Assembly: GCF_014844095.1 (NCBI RefSeq)
Contig: NZ_CP062163.1
Location: forward strand, 1,302,001 to 1,366,000
Source of the DNA: Brevibacillus sp. JNUCC-41
Lineage (GTDB): Bacteria > Bacillota > Bacilli > Bacillales > DSM-1321
DNA length: 64,000 nt
Direction: 5' to 3'
Under the pieces are notes generated by a model, which had not been told where the DNA came from, did not search any database, and saw only the letters and a program-made list of their open reading frames with translations. Below, one piece after another: positions 52,822 through 62,273 of this stretch; the first letter of the stretch is position 1, and each line of letters opens with the position of its first letter. A program made the translations under genes and the position numbers.

Positions 52822-54327
52822 TCAGCTTGTTTTCGTTTCAAAGGTTTCAACCAATAGTGCAAGCGTTCGTGCCATGACACCGGTAGCCCCCGCCGTGCAC
52901 AATTCGGAGTTGTTCGAGGTTGTGGAAGTTCCGGCAATATCCAGATGGACCCACGGAGTGCCTTCAGCAAATTCGCCGACGAAGGCACCACCCATGATTG
53001 CATGTCCTGCCCCTCCAGGTGAATTATTCAAATCCGCTATTTTACTATTGCGTACCCGTTCTTTATCCTTTTCTGTAATCGGCAATCTCCAAATGGGCTC
53101 TCCGGCCTCCTCTGAGGCGTTGACCACCTGCTCATAGAATTCCGTGTCATTTGTCATTGCACCCGTCATATCCATGCCCAGCGCCGTTATTACACCGCCC
53201 GTTAAGGTGGCAACGTCAATAAGATAGTCAGCCCCATGATGTTTAGCGTACGTCATGGCATCCGCCAAAACCAGCCGGCCTTCCGCATCCGTATTCAACA
53301 CCTCTATCGTCTTACCGCTCATGGCAGTGATCACATCATCCGGCTTGAATGCATCACCGCTGATCATGTTATCAGTAGATGGAATGACAGCCACGACATT
53401 TTGATCGGGACCTAATTCGCCGATAATTTCCATTGCACCTAAAACAGCTGCCGCACCGCCCATATCCGTTTTCATCCCAACGATTCCAGCCTTCGTTTTC
53501 AGTGAGTATCCACCCGTATCGAATGTGATGCCCTTACCGACCAGCCCGATAACATCCTTCCATTCATCCTTACCTTGATACTTCAGGACGATCATTTTCG
53601 GAGGTTCGGCCGAGCCTTTATTGACAGCAAGTAGTGCGCCCATTCCCAACTTGAGCATATCTCCCTTCTCGAGTATCTCCACTTCAAAACCATAACGTTC
53701 GCCCAAGGCGGATGAATAATCCGCCAAATCCGTGGAAGTCAACAAATTACCTGGTGTGTTGACCAATGTTCTGGCTGAGTTCGTCGCCCTTCCGAAGATT
53801 CTCCCTACATGAAGCGCGGCACCGACCTCTTCTTGACCATATTCACTGTAAACCGTGATTGATTCGAGGCTTTTTTCAACCTGATTCGATTTTTGCTTGT
53901 ATCCATCAAATTTATAGGAAGCAAGTTCGAAAGCCTCGGAACAAGCATGCGCTGCGTCCAATGCATCCAGATTTTCAGTCGTGAATGTATCCAAAGCGAT
54001 CGAAAGAGTCGTAACCTTGGATTCTTTAATCGTCTTACGCGCTTTTCCCAACGCTTCGCGAAGGGTTTCAAAGGATAGCTCCTTTTCCTTGCCCAACCCT
54101 ACGAAAATCAATCTCTTTACGCTTAATTTACCTAATGTATGTATTTTGACCACCGATTTTTTCTTAGAAGAGATTTCTCCCGCTTTCACTAACTCTGTTA
54201 GCTGGCCGTCCAATCGCTCATCCGCTTCTTTTCCTATGCCTGTAAATTTTACGGGTCCTTCAAATACGCCTAGAATCAGGCATTCGTCAATCAAATCTAT
54301 ATTCAAGGAATCTTTTACTGTGAACAT
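52822..54327 (-). CDS. yuiE: Leucyl aminopeptidase (M17, YuiE)
   Basis: The ATG at 54327 follows GGAGGAGG; the upstream seven codons are unsupported. The ~501-residue enzyme has the M17 catalytic domain in its C-terminal 320 residues. The signature [14 protein letters not shown] carries metal-ligand Asp and Glu and the catalytic Arg; [17 protein letters not shown] gives the Lys and Asp ligands. The N-terminal ~170 residues form the macro-like regulatory domain. It removes N-terminal residues, preferring Leu, in the cytoplasm. The position beside yuiD matches B. subtilis yuiE. Confidence 0.95.
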   Translation of the reverse strand: MFTVKDSLNIDLIDECLILGVFEGPVKFTGIGKEADERLDGQLTELVKAGEISSKKKSVVKIHTLGKLSVKRLIFVGLGKEKELSFETLREALGKARKTIKESKVTTLSIALDTFTTENLDALDAAHACSEAFELASYKFDGYKQKSNQVEKSLESITVYSEYGQEEVGAALHVGRIFGRATNSARTLVNTPGNLLTSTDLADYSSALGERYGFEVEILEKGDMLKLGMGALLAVNKGSAEPPKMIVLKYQGKDEWKDVIGLVGKGITFDTGGYSLKTKAGIVGMKTDMGGAAAVLGAMEIIGELGPDQNVVAVIPSTDNMISGDAFKPDDVITAMSGKTIEVLNTDAEGRLVLADAMTYAKHHGADYLIDVATLTGGVITALGMDMTGAMTNDTEFYEQVVNASEEAGEPIWRLPITEKDKERVRNSKIADLNNSPGGAGHAIMGGAFVGEFAEGTPWVHLDIAGTSTTSNNSELCTAGATGVMARTLALLVETFETKTS

Positions 54328-54597
54328 CCTGCTACCTCCTCCATTCAATTACATTCATTATAACGAAATCTTCGAAAATTTTCGAATAAGGCCTGAGAAA
54401 ATAATAATAAAAAGGGATATAGTTTAGATTGGGTGACTTTAGAGTAATAGTATAAGAAAGATCATATTTATACTATTACCAGCAGGGAATCGACAGGACT
54501 GAATGGAACTAATAATAAGGGCCTTATTCCGAGCAGGATGTATTTACCCAAATATGGTTTTCATCTTTACTTATAACTAGAAAGAAGGCTGATACTC

Positions 54598-55080
54598 TTG
54601 GAATTATTACTCAACTTCCCTTTAATCGCAGCATTGATTGCCATTTTCTTTGCTCAATTCATTAAAGTGCCCATCCACTTCATAGCATTTCGTAAAGTGA
54701 ACTGGTCACTCATTAACTCCACAGGCGGTATGCCAAGCTCCCACTCTGCGGCCGTGTCAGCCCTAACCGTAGCGGTAGGAATCGAAACCGGAATGGATTC
54801 CCCTGTATTTGCGGTTGCCACGATCTTTGCAGTCATCACGATGTTCGATGCAACAGGAGTGAGACGGCAGGCAGGGGAACAGGCAGCTGTCCTGAACCAG
54901 CTCGTTACCGACTTCAATACATTTGTCGAGCAAGCAAAGAACTGGCAGAAAAAAGAAGATAAACAGAAACAACAACAATTAAAGGAACTGTTGGGCCATA
55001 AGCCAATCGAGGTATTTTTCGGAGCCTTGACCGGAGTATTCATTGCACTGGCACTTCATTTTTTCATCTTTCAAGGGTAG
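54598..55080 (+). CDS. yuiD: Divergent PAP2 family membrane protein (YuiD)
   Basis: The start is TTG at 54598, nine bases after AAGAAGG. The 160-residue protein has about four membrane segments and the DUF212 signature STGGMPSSHSAAVSALTVAV with the PSSH motif shared with PAP2 phosphatases. MFDATGVRRQAGEQAAVLNQ is also typical. A basic, Gln-rich loop lies before the last helix. It matches YuiD in place and length. Activity is unproven; a membrane phosphatase is a reasonable guess. Confidence 0.93.
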   Translation: MELLLNFPLIAALIAIFFAQFIKVPIHFIAFRKVNWSLINSTGGMPSSHSAAVSALTVAVGIETGMDSPVFAVATIFAVITMFDATGVRRQAGEQAAVLNQLVTDFNTFVEQAKNWQKKEDKQKQQQLKELLGHKPIEVFFGALTGVFIALALHFFIFQG

Positions 55081-55089
55081 GTGTTCAAT

Positions 55090-55878
55090 TTGAAAATAAT
55101 CTCTCTTTGCCCCAGCAATACGGAACTATGCACATATCTAGGGATTGAAGATCAGCTTATCGCCATCGATGACTACTCTGATTGGCCTGAAACCATACAG
55201 CACCTGCCCAAGGTGGGGCCAGACTTATCGATCGACATCAATCATGTTGAATCACTAAAACCCGATTTGGTGCTGGCTTCCCTGAGTGTACCGGGAATGG
55301 AAAAAAATATTGAAGGGCTAAAAGAAAGGAACATCCCCCATATCATCTTCAACCCGCAATCACTTGAAGATATCGCAAAAGATTTAGTGACCTTGGGCGA
55401 GGCCATGGATCTTAAGGAAAAAGCAGAGGAACAGGCTGCCAAATTCCGTCATGCCATCCTTCAATATAAAAACGTCGCCGACAAAATCGAAACAAAGCCT
55501 TCCCTGTATTGGGAATGGTGGCCTAATCCCTTATTCAGCCCAGGGGGAGTTAATTGGTTATCCGAAATCAGCACGCTTGCGGGAGGATATAACCTTTTCG
55601 AAGATGTCGACATGGCAAGCATTCAAGTCACTTCCGAAGATGTCAAAAAAAAGGACCCCGACCATATTTGCTTAGCTTGGGTCGGTGTCCCTTTACGAAA
55701 AGTAAACCCAGAGCTGGTCAAGAAACGGAAAGGGTGGTCTGATATGAAGGCCGTCCGGGATAACAATATTCACATCATGGAGGAACCATTATTCTGCCGG
55801 CCTTCTCCGCGTTTACTGGATGGTCTTTCCAAATTGGCAAAGACCCTGCATCCTGAAGCCTACAAAAGCATGGCCTAA
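55090..55878 (+). CDS. Cobalamin/iron-siderophore-type periplasmic-binding-like protein without signal peptide
   Basis: The TTG at 55090 follows AGGGTAGGTG, so the protein begins MKIISLCPSNTELCTYLG and has about 262 residues; a GTG at 55081 is the alternative. It is a BtuF-type binding-protein fold: LCPSNTELCTYLGIEDQLIA, PDLVLASLSVPGMEKNIEGL, WLSEISTLAGGYNLFED and DPDHICLAWVGVP. There is no signal peptide or lipobox at either start, so it should stay in the cytoplasm, unlike real ABC substrate-binding proteins. No ABC permease or ATPase gene lies nearby. It follows yuiD by nine bases and probably shares its transcript. Confidence 0.85.
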   Translation: MKIISLCPSNTELCTYLGIEDQLIAIDDYSDWPETIQHLPKVGPDLSIDINHVESLKPDLVLASLSVPGMEKNIEGLKERNIPHIIFNPQSLEDIAKDLVTLGEAMDLKEKAEEQAAKFRHAILQYKNVADKIETKPSLYWEWWPNPLFSPGGVNWLSEISTLAGGYNLFEDVDMASIQVTSEDVKKKDPDHICLAWVGVPLRKVNPELVKKRKGWSDMKAVRDNNIHIMEEPLFCRPSPRLLDGLSKLAKTLHPEAYKSMA

Positions 55879-55904
55879 GGGCGTCACAACTGAAACAGAC
55901 TATC

Positions 55905-55935
55905 AAAAAGGCTGCCTCAATCGAGGCAGCCTTTC
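55905..55935. terminator. Bidirectional terminator
   Basis: AAAGGCTGCCTC and GAGGCAGCCTTT form a perfect 12-bp stem with a 4-base loop. Confidence 0.9.
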
Positions 55936-55967
55936 ACCTTCACTTTCTCCGATTTGTCTATCAAACA

Positions 55968-56660
55968 TTAAAAAGCAAAGGAAGCTACATTCTCGTTCAA
56001 TGTTTTCTCAGCGATTTTCGGCTTGAATACCTGCTTGATCTTTGTTTCATTCAACTTGCTTAGCTGTTCTTCAGATAACTCGCCATTCCCTTTTTGCACA
56101 ACATATACTTCAAGGGTTTTCTTGCCCCAGTTCTCATATACATCTTGTACCGTTTCGTAGTATAGGTCCAGGTGGTTTCCTTTAATCGCACCACCCTTGT
56201 CCGCTACAACCCCATAGCCATAGCCCGGAATCCAAAGGATGGTTCCGAGAGGGAATACGGCAAGATCGGCGGCAATGGTGGAAAACAGATCCCGTTTCAC
56301 CTTCACCCCTGAATATGTGATTCCATAGGATGGGCTTTCCGGGTACTTTCCTGTCGATTCATACCCTGCTGTATATCCTGTAGCCAAAACTTCATGCTTC
56401 GGGTATTTCGAGAGCTCGATTGCCTCCGCTATCGTCGTCGGACCATTGCTCGTGGATGCCGATGCCATTAGCGTTGCAACTTGGCCTCCACTATGGATCG
56501 CTTTATATTCGAGACCAAGCATTCGATGCTGTCTCATTGCCTGGTCAAAAGGATGGCCTTCAGGCACAGCTCCAAAAACATGATTCAAGGTTGATTCGAT
56601 GGCCAAGATAAATAATATGATAATAGCAACCCTCAGAAATAATGCCTTTACAATCTTCAT
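55968..56660 (-). CDS. yuiC: 3D domain protein (YuiC)
   Basis: The start at 56660 gives 230 residues, close to B. subtilis YuiC; GAGAGGAG lies 14 bases upstream, a long spacing, so a start a few codons earlier is possible. An N-terminal membrane helix or signal ([19 protein letters not shown]) precedes an exported part. The 3D domain occupies about residues 115-190: [40 protein letters not shown] and [16 protein letters not shown], with the three conserved aspartates. YuiC is a stationary-phase-survival-type lytic transglycosylase acting on peptidoglycan. Confidence 0.92.
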   Translation of the reverse strand: MKIVKALFLRVAIIILFILAIESTLNHVFGAVPEGHPFDQAMRQHRMLGLEYKAIHSGGQVATLMASASTSNGPTTIAEAIELSKYPKHEVLATGYTAGYESTGKYPESPSYGITYSGVKVKRDLFSTIAADLAVFPLGTILWIPGYGYGVVADKGGAIKGNHLDLYYETVQDVYENWGKKTLEVYVVQKGNGELSEEQLSKLNETKIKQVFKPKIAEKTLNENVASFAF

Positions 56661-56801
56661 ATGTATTAATTCCACTCCTCTCACAAGGATATTTGTTCCC
56701 TTTCCAGAGTGAAAGTATTCATAAAGCATGGAAAGATCCAATTTTTCTTACAAAAAGGCTCTTTTCGTAAAGGATTGTTGTTTTTAAACGAAACTATTTA
56801 A

Positions 56802-56929
56802 GGTTGATTAGAGCGGAAGTGCGAGACTCCTGCGGGAGCAGCGGGACAGGTGAGACCTCACAGGCGTTTACGCCGAGGAGACTCACCGCCCGCCCCGCGG
56901 AAAGCGAGCATCTGGAGGGGAAATCAACC
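56802..56929. repeat. Intergenic palindromic repeat element (~128 bp, GC-rich)
   Basis: The element is bounded by GGTTGATT and AATCAACC and holds nested palindromes: GGTGAG/CTCACC and GGCGTTTACGCC. It is far more GC-rich than its surroundings. I recognise it, from memory, as a dispersed intergenic repeat common in Bacillus-related genomes. It lies between yuiC and yuiB with no gene; open frames across it are meaningless. Confidence 0.8.
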
Positions 56930-56978
56930 ACACCGCACTACTTGGTAAATAGCAACAAAGTATGCGAAAACAGCCTAC

Positions 56979-57012
56979 AAAAAAAGGACCGTCCATAAAT
57001 GACGGCCCTTTC
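56979..57012 (-). terminator. Terminator of yuiB
   Basis: AAAGGACCGTC and GACGGCCCTTT form a stem with one mismatch; a T run follows on the minus strand. Confidence 0.82.
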
Positions 57013-57017
57013 CATTA

Positions 57018-57335
57018 TTAAAACATTTGATATCCTTTTTTCCTTAGAATCTTGATGACCACACCCGCTAAAACCGCACCAAGCAGCCCGCTTGATAAAA
57101 TAATGATGTCTGCCGTATGAAGGGATGTAAGGTTCGTTCCAAGATTGGAAAAAGAGATTCCCGGATTTCTAAAATATTCTATTAGCTTTGTTTCATTGAC
57201 AATGATGATGAAGACGATTGGAAATAAGATGACCATGATCCACGAAGAACGAAAAAGCATATTCAGCAAAAAGCCAATTCCGAAAAACAATATGAAAAAT
57301 AAGAGTATTGAGATAATTAAAACAGGCAATGGCAT
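57018..57335 (-). CDS. yuiB: YuiB family membrane protein
   Basis: The ATG at 57335 gives 105 residues, the YuiB length; AAGGAGGG lies about 11 bases upstream. The protein has three membrane segments (LIISILLFFILFFGIGFLLN, IMVILFPIVFIIIV and IIILSSGLLGAVLAGVVI) and ends in the basic tail LRKKGYQMF. It matches YuiB, which lies in the same order near yuiC and yumB in B. subtilis. Function unknown. Confidence 0.87.
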   Translation of the reverse strand: MPLPVLIISILLFFILFFGIGFLLNMLFRSSWIMVILFPIVFIIIVNETKLIEYFRNPGISFSNLGTNLTSLHTADIIILSSGLLGAVLAGVVIKILRKKGYQMF

Positions 57336-57442
57336 GTTATTCTTGACCCTCCTTAAAAGCGACACCTTTAGTTTACTGAAAAAATAATTGCTGCGTCAAC
57401 GACTTATACCAAATAATGCCGAAGAAAAGATAATTACCCAAA

Positions 57443-57922
57443 TCACATGAATAATTTATATGATGTATATCCAAATTGATCTCCCGGGTTCAACCCGTCA
57501 AGCATCGTCTGCATTCTTTCCTTTTTAAAAGCTAAAAGCTGTTCCAATAGTAAAGATTGCTTCCCCTCCTGCATGAGTAAATCAGGGTCATAAAATTTAG
57601 CTTCATATAATTCATCCAATTGAGCGGTTACTTCAAAACTGACTGGTTTAAGTAAAAATATCAACATATTATCACTTATATCCCCTTTGATGACTCCGCT
57701 TCTCATACCTACAATGCCTTCAATTTCTGTTTGAACACCCGTCTCCTCCAACACTTCCCTTACGACAGCTTCATCGACGGTTTCATCATTTTTGACAAAA
57801 CCTGCCGGAAGCGACCATTGCCCTTTCAATCCGCCATACCTTTTATTCACGACCAGCCACTCACCTTTATCAGATATCACAAGGCCGGACACTGCCAGCC
57901 AAACATTTTTGCATCGTTCCAC
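57443..57922 (-). CDS. NUDIX hydrolase
   Basis: The GTG at 57922 is favoured (GGGGGAAGTGG just upstream); a frame start seven codons earlier is possible. The ~159-residue protein has a complete Nudix box GFVKNDETVDEAVVREVLEE followed by TG, with the canonical G-x5-E-x7-REVxEETG pattern that binds magnesium. It is preceded by LKGQWSLPA. It should hydrolyse a nucleoside diphosphate derivative; the substrate is unknown. It takes the place where B. subtilis has yuiA. Confidence 0.9.
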   Translation of the reverse strand: MERCKNVWLAVSGLVISDKGEWLVVNKRYGGLKGQWSLPAGFVKNDETVDEAVVREVLEETGVQTEIEGIVGMRSGVIKGDISDNMLIFLLKPVSFEVTAQLDELYEAKFYDPDLLMQEGKQSLLLEQLLAFKKERMQTMLDGLNPGDQFGYTSYKLFM

Positions 57923-58070
57923 CAAAATCCACTTCCCCCACATTCATTATAATCAGTATAACCTCCAAACAGCAGAAGAACATATGGTACCAAAGGTAAG
58001 GACTTTCTTGATGCAGCTTCGCCATCCTTATCCCCATCATATTCCACATAAGAAAGGAGCATACTCCACT

Positions 58071-58169
58071 ATGACACGCTCATCGAAGGATGAGATTCCA
58101 ATGAAAAAGCCATTCAGGGACAATCCCCAAATGGCCATTATTTATATCGAAAAAATTAAAGGACGTTGA
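58071..58169 (+). CDS. Possible 32-residue peptide
   Basis: AAAGGAG stands 11 bases before an ATG; the frame encodes 32 residues ending [10 protein letters not shown] and overlaps the 3' end of the NADH dehydrogenase gene by 14 bases on the other strand. An in-frame upstream ATG at about 58011 would add 20 codons. I see no family and no terminator. It may be chance. Confidence 0.22.
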   Translation: MTRSSKDEIPMKKPFRDNPQMAIIYIEKIKGR

Positions 58170-59370
58170 ATTTACCTTTTTTTGCAACAAGGGAAGCTCC
58201 GCCAATCAATAACAATGCTCTGTTATCAACCATTTTCTTCATGAATGATGCAGTCTTACCTGTAACTTTCTTGCCGAAGACAACACCAATCGCGTTGTCT
58301 TCACCAAGTGAACATACCGTTCCTTTGTTTTCGAAAGTGAACGTTTCAAGGTCGCTTTCATTACGAACCAATTTAGTCAGGTTCTTCGCAATGACCTCAC
58401 CCTGCTGCATGGCGATTTGGGCAGTAGGTGGATATGGACGATTAATTTCCTCGTTGATGATCAAAGCGCAATCCCCCACGATGAAAATATCGTCATGACC
58501 CGGTGCCCGCATGTCAAGGTTCACTTTGATGCGTCCGCGCATAGCTTCAAAACCGGAAGCCTCTATCACGGAATTTCCACGTACGCCAGCTGCCCAGACA
58601 ACGGTGCCCGCTTTGATTTCTTCCACTTCATCTTCGCCTTTTGCCACGATGATGCCTTCGGGAGTCGCCCCCTTGATAGGTGTACCGATCTTGAATTCCA
58701 CACCTTTTTTCTCAAGGTAAGATACTGCATAATCCACCAATTCCGGATCAAAGCCAGGAAGGACCGCTGGTGCTGCCTCCACACAGTACATACGGACCTT
58801 TTGGAAATCGATGTCGTACTCTTTACATAGTTGAGGGACACGGTTAGCCAATTCGCCAAGGAATTCGATACCCGTAAATCCTGCTCCTCCAACAACGATC
58901 GTCAAGCGGTCATCATTCTTCTCGACCTCAGTACTGTACGTAGCGAATTGCAATTGGATATGGTCACGGATTTTTCGTGCAGTGTTCACGTTGGAGATAG
59001 AGAAAGCATATTCTTTTAGCCCTTGGATTCCGAATGTTTCCGATTCAGGTCCAAGTCCAATCACTAAGTAATCATAAGAAATTTCGCCGTTTTCAAGGAT
59101 GACTTTTTTGTTTTCTGTTTTCACTTCCAAAACAGAGTCCTGGATGAATTTAACTTTGCTGTTAATGACACTTTTGATAGGATAGCGCACACGATCATGA
59201 TGTAGAGTTCCAGCGGATGCTTCATGTAGCCATGTTGTTTCATAGTGGTAATCATTTTTGTTAACTAATACGATTTCTGCTTCATTTTGACCTAATGCCT
59301 TCTGTAAGCGAGTAACAGTCATCAATCCACCATAACCTGCTCCCAAAACAACGATAGTTGGCTTTTTCAA
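58156..59370 (-). CDS. yumB: Type II NADH dehydrogenase (YumB-like)
   Basis: The TTG at 59370 is chosen because AAAGGTGG precedes it at the proper distance. The 404-residue protein is a non-proton-pumping NADH:menaquinone oxidoreductase: FAD loop [20 protein letters not shown], then [21 protein letters not shown] loop [20 protein letters not shown] and second FAD contact [12 protein letters not shown] hydrophobic C-terminal part allows membrane contact. It matches YumB by position. A Rex-like operator overlaps its promoter, as expected for an NADH-oxidising enzyme. Confidence 0.92.
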   Translation of the reverse strand: MKKPTIVVLGAGYGGLMTVTRLQKALGQNEAEIVLVNKNDYHYETTWLHEASAGTLHHDRVRYPIKSVINSKVKFIQDSVLEVKTENKKVILENGEISYDYLVIGLGPESETFGIQGLKEYAFSISNVNTARKIRDHIQLQFATYSTEVEKNDDRLTIVVGGAGFTGIEFLGELANRVPQLCKEYDIDFQKVRMYCVEAAPAVLPGFDPELVDYAVSYLEKKGVEFKIGTPIKGATPEGIIVAKGEDEVEEIKAGTVVWAAGVRGNSVIEASGFEAMRGRIKVNLDMRAPGHDDIFIVGDCALIINEEINRPYPPTAQIAMQQGEVIAKNLTKLVRNESDLETFTFENKGTVCSLGEDNAIGVVFGKKVTGKTASFMKKMVDNRALLLIGGASLVAKKGKFNVL

Positions 59371-59836
59371 AAGTATTCGTCCACCTTTACGATATTTTCT
59401 TGTGGTGCTTTCCATAACTAAAATATATTGTCTATCTTATTAATTTCCATTATAAAAAGCACTCTTATACATTTGTGACGTATTTCACGTAACACTTCAT
59501 AAATGTCATAAAAAATTCATAAAAATTTTACCAAATGATGTCTAAGTAAATATTAGTCTTTTTCCATACCTTTTTCAAGTAACAAACCGAACTATTTCGG
59601 GTTAAAATTAAGCCGAAAAGCATTACTTTTCACCCAGTTCCGAACCATATTTATACGAAATGCTTAAAGAGTAATTTTACCCACTTTTGAAAGAGAATGA
59701 AGAACATTCATCGTAAAACCGCCCATATATAGTCGAAACTTTCCCACTTTTCTAACTTTACCCGTTTTTTAAAAGTTCATCTATGTTAAAATAAGAGAAT
59801 AAATTTCAGCAAACCTAGTATATCGGAGGGATAACG
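59371..59836. other. Divergent regulatory region of yumB and yumC
   Basis: About 465 AT-rich bases without a gene. It holds the yumB promoter and Rex-like site (59449-59490) and must hold the yumC promoter; TAAAAT near 59787 is a weak -10 candidate. No RNA element is recognisable. Confidence 0.5.
59449..59490 (-). promoter_or_regulatory. yumB promoter with Rex-like operator
   Basis: TATAAT on the minus strand at 59454-59449. The 18-base site 59473-59490 reads TTGTGACGTATTTCACGT, matching TTGTGAA-N4-TTCACAA in 11 of 14 positions with exact spacing; it covers the expected -35. Confidence 0.55.
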
Positions 59837-60829
59837 TTGGAAGTTAATGAAAAAGTTTATGATATTACCATCATTGGCGGAGGCCCAGTTGGATTATTCA
59901 CTGCATTTTATGGGGGAATGAGACAGGCATCCGTAAAAATCATCGAGAGCCTACCACAATTAGGCGGACAATTGTCTGCCCTTTATCCTGAAAAATTCAT
60001 CTATGATATCGCCGGTTTCCCCAAAGTGCGCGCACAGGAGCTAGTGAATAATTTGAAAGAACAAATGGCAAAGTTCGAACAGGATGTTGTCTTGGAGCAG
60101 GCCGTTCAAGAAGTGGAAAAGCAAGCCGATGGAGTTTTCAAGTTAACGACTGATAAAGAAATCCATTACTCCAAAACAATTATCATCACAGCTGGAAATG
60201 GGGCTTTCCAACCCCGCCGCATCGAGATTGATGATGCAAAAAAATATGAAAGCAGTAACCTTCACTATTTCATCGATGACCTCAATCATTTTGCCGGCAA
60301 AAAAGTGGTGGTTTTCGGCGGTGGAGATTCGGCGGTGGACTGGGCCCTGATGCTGGAGCCAATCGCCGAGAAAGTGAGCATCATACACAGAAGGGATAAA
60401 TTCCGTGCCCACGAACATAGTGTAGAAACACTTAAGAATTCAAAAGTTGAAATAAAGACTCCTTACATACCTTCAGAGTTGATTGGTACAGACGGACGCA
60501 TCCATACAATAGTCATCAAGGATACAAATGGTGAAGATACAGAGACGATGGAGGTAGATGCAGTCATCGTCAACTACGGCTTCGTTTCTTCCCTTGGTCC
60601 CATTAAGGAATGGGGACTCGATATCCAGAAGAACAGTATTTTGGTGAATTCCAGAATGGAAACGAATATCCCTGGAATTTATGCAGCAGGTGATATTGCA
60701 ACATATGATGGCAAAGTAAAATTGATTGCAAGTGGTTTTGGTGAGGCTCCCACTGCCGTCAATCACGCCAAACAATATATTGACCCAAAAGCAAAAGTCC
60801 AGCCGATGCACAGCTCTTCCATGTTTTAA
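59837..60829 (+). CDS. yumC: Ferredoxin/flavodoxin-NADP+ reductase (YumC)
   Basis: The start is TTG at 59837 behind GGAGGG. The 330-residue protein is a thioredoxin-reductase-like FNR: FAD loop [44 protein letters not shown] loop [20 protein letters not shown] and [20 protein letters not shown]. The redox CxxC of thioredoxin reductase is absent, which separates FNR from TrxB. It transfers electrons from NADPH to ferredoxin or flavodoxin, and is essential in B. subtilis. It is divergent from yumB. Confidence 0.95.
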   Translation: MEVNEKVYDITIIGGGPVGLFTAFYGGMRQASVKIIESLPQLGGQLSALYPEKFIYDIAGFPKVRAQELVNNLKEQMAKFEQDVVLEQAVQEVEKQADGVFKLTTDKEIHYSKTIIITAGNGAFQPRRIEIDDAKKYESSNLHYFIDDLNHFAGKKVVVFGGGDSAVDWALMLEPIAEKVSIIHRRDKFRAHEHSVETLKNSKVEIKTPYIPSELIGTDGRIHTIVIKDTNGEDTETMEVDAVIVNYGFVSSLGPIKEWGLDIQKNSILVNSRMETNIPGIYAAGDIATYDGKVKLIASGFGEAPTAVNHAKQYIDPKAKVQPMHSSSMF

Positions 60830-60837
60830 AATCACGC

Positions 60838-60868
60838 AAAAACCCGGCTTTCACAGCCGGTTTTTTTG
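60838..60868 (+). terminator. Terminator of yumC
   Basis: AAACCCGGCT and AGCCGGTTTTTTT form a stem with a 5-base loop after the stop codon. Confidence 0.88.
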
Positions 60869-60987
60869 TTGTCCCCAATTCGATGATTGTGGATAACTTA
60901 TTTCCATCCATTAGTTATCCACAGTGCTTATCATTGTCATTCTAAGGGTAAAGAGTGTGATAAGCCAAGAAAGGGGAATGCATATAT

Positions 60988-61629
60988 ATGAATATTTTAA
61001 TTGCAGGAGCCAACGGAACGACCGGGAAACAGATCATTAGGGAATTATCAAAAAATCAGCAAATGAATGTATACGGGATGATCCGGAAAGAGGAACAGGC
61101 TCAAACGATAAAAGAACTCGGCGGACATCCAATCCTTGCCGATTTAGAGGGAAATGTGGATAAAGCAGTGGATAACATGGAAGCCATCATTTTTGCCGCC
61201 GGATCTGGACCAAAAACAGGGCCGGATAAAACGACAGCTGTGGATAAGAATGGGGCCATTAAACTGGTTGATGCCGCCAAGAAGAAGGGTATCGAACGGT
61301 TTGTCATGTTAAGCTCTGTCGGTTCCGATGATCCGGAACAAGCCCAAGAAGGAATGCGCCATTATCTCGAAGCAAAGCATGATGCCGATGAACATTTAAA
61401 AGCAAGCGGACTGACCTACACGATTGTTCGGCCGGCTGCTTTGACAAATGAACAAGCCATCGGAAAAATCTTTGCGGATGAGAAAGTGGATCATACTAAT
61501 AAATCCATTCCAAGGGCCGATGTCGCCGCCGTTCTTGCCCAATCAGTCACAGAGGAAAAAACATTCAATAAAACATTCGAGATTTTCAGCGGCACCCTCC
61601 CAATCAAGGAGGCCCTTTACAATATGTAA
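60988..61629 (+). CDS. NAD(P)-binding SDR family oxidoreductase (YhfK-like)
   Basis: The 213-residue protein is an atypical SDR with an N-terminal dinucleotide loop ILIAGANGTTGKQIIRELSK and the region FVMLSSVGSDDPEQAQEGMR. YTIVRPAALTNEQAIG follows, typical of NAD(P)H-binding proteins of the YhfK/YwnB group. It lacks the usual YxxxK pair in standard spacing, so catalysis is uncertain. AAAGGGGAATGC precedes the start. It stands alone between yumC and yutM, an insertion relative to B. subtilis. Confidence 0.9.
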   Translation: MNILIAGANGTTGKQIIRELSKNQQMNVYGMIRKEEQAQTIKELGGHPILADLEGNVDKAVDNMEAIIFAAGSGPKTGPDKTTAVDKNGAIKLVDAAKKKGIERFVMLSSVGSDDPEQAQEGMRHYLEAKHDADEHLKASGLTYTIVRPAALTNEQAIGKIFADEKVDHTNKSIPRADVAAVLAQSVTEEKTFNKTFEIFSGTLPIKEALYNM

Positions 61630-61641
61630 GGCAGCAAATAA

Positions 61642-61687
61642 ACATAAAAAAAGGGGGCACTTATTAAAGTGCCCCCTTTTTTTATGT
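61642..61687. terminator. Bidirectional terminator
   Basis: ACATAAAAAAAGGGGGCAC and GTGCCCCCTTTTTTTATGT form a 19-bp perfect stem with an 8-base loop between convergent genes. Confidence 0.93.
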
Positions 61688-61698
61688 TTTGGAGTTTC

Positions 61699-62061
61699 TT
61701 AGCAGTTCTCCGGCGTACCGGCGTTTTTTGCCGTTTTGAAGGAAGACCCGCAACCGCATGAAGCGATAGCATTTGGGTTCTCGATCGTAAAGCCTCCGCC
61801 CATCATCGTTTGTTTATAATCAATTACCGTTCCATTCAATATATCTGCATCCTCGACATCAACAAGGATCTTGATTTCAAACTGTTCCAGCTGGCTATCT
61901 TTTTCCCCAGGCTCTTGTTCAAAACCCATTCCGTAGGACAATCCGCTGCAGCCTCCGCCTTTAACGGCGACTCTTAAAAATGAACCCTCTTCGCCATTAT
62001 GTTTCATCATTTCTTTTATCTGAAAAGCGGCAGCTTCCGTTATTTGAACAACTTCACTCAC
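61699..62061 (-). CDS. yutM: HesB/IscA-type iron-sulfur cluster assembly protein (YutM/SufA-like)
   Basis: The 120-residue protein has the three conserved cysteines of A-type carriers, one in KGGGCSGLSYGMGF and two in IASCGCGSSF. SEVVQITEAAAFQIKEMM is the usual N-terminus and FTIENPNA precedes the cysteine pair. It should carry or insert Fe-S clusters. Position between yumC and yuzB/yutJ matches YutM of B. subtilis. AAGGAGGG precedes the start. Confidence 0.95.
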   Translation of the reverse strand: MSEVVQITEAAAFQIKEMMKHNGEEGSFLRVAVKGGGCSGLSYGMGFEQEPGEKDSQLEQFEIKILVDVEDADILNGTVIDYKQTMMGGGFTIENPNAIASCGCGSSFKTAKNAGTPENC

Positions 62062-62273
62062 AATAAATCCCTCCTTCTTCTGATATGTGAGATAGAACTA
62101 TTCCTCTTTATAGTATATACCAAAGAAATTCCCACGCTCAATTTTCCAGCTTGGAAAAATTCATATTCCTCCACCTATTTTACCAACAAAAATTAGTTTA
62201 TAATAAGATTAATGGGTATAATGAACCAATCTATTGGACCCAATCCCAAATTACAATAAAGGGGGTAATCACC

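Noticed and set aside
56804..56998. Open reading frame across the palindromic repeat
   Set aside because: It lies within the GC-rich repeat, lacks a ribosome binding site and translates to low-plausibility Arg/Ser/Pro-rich sequence.
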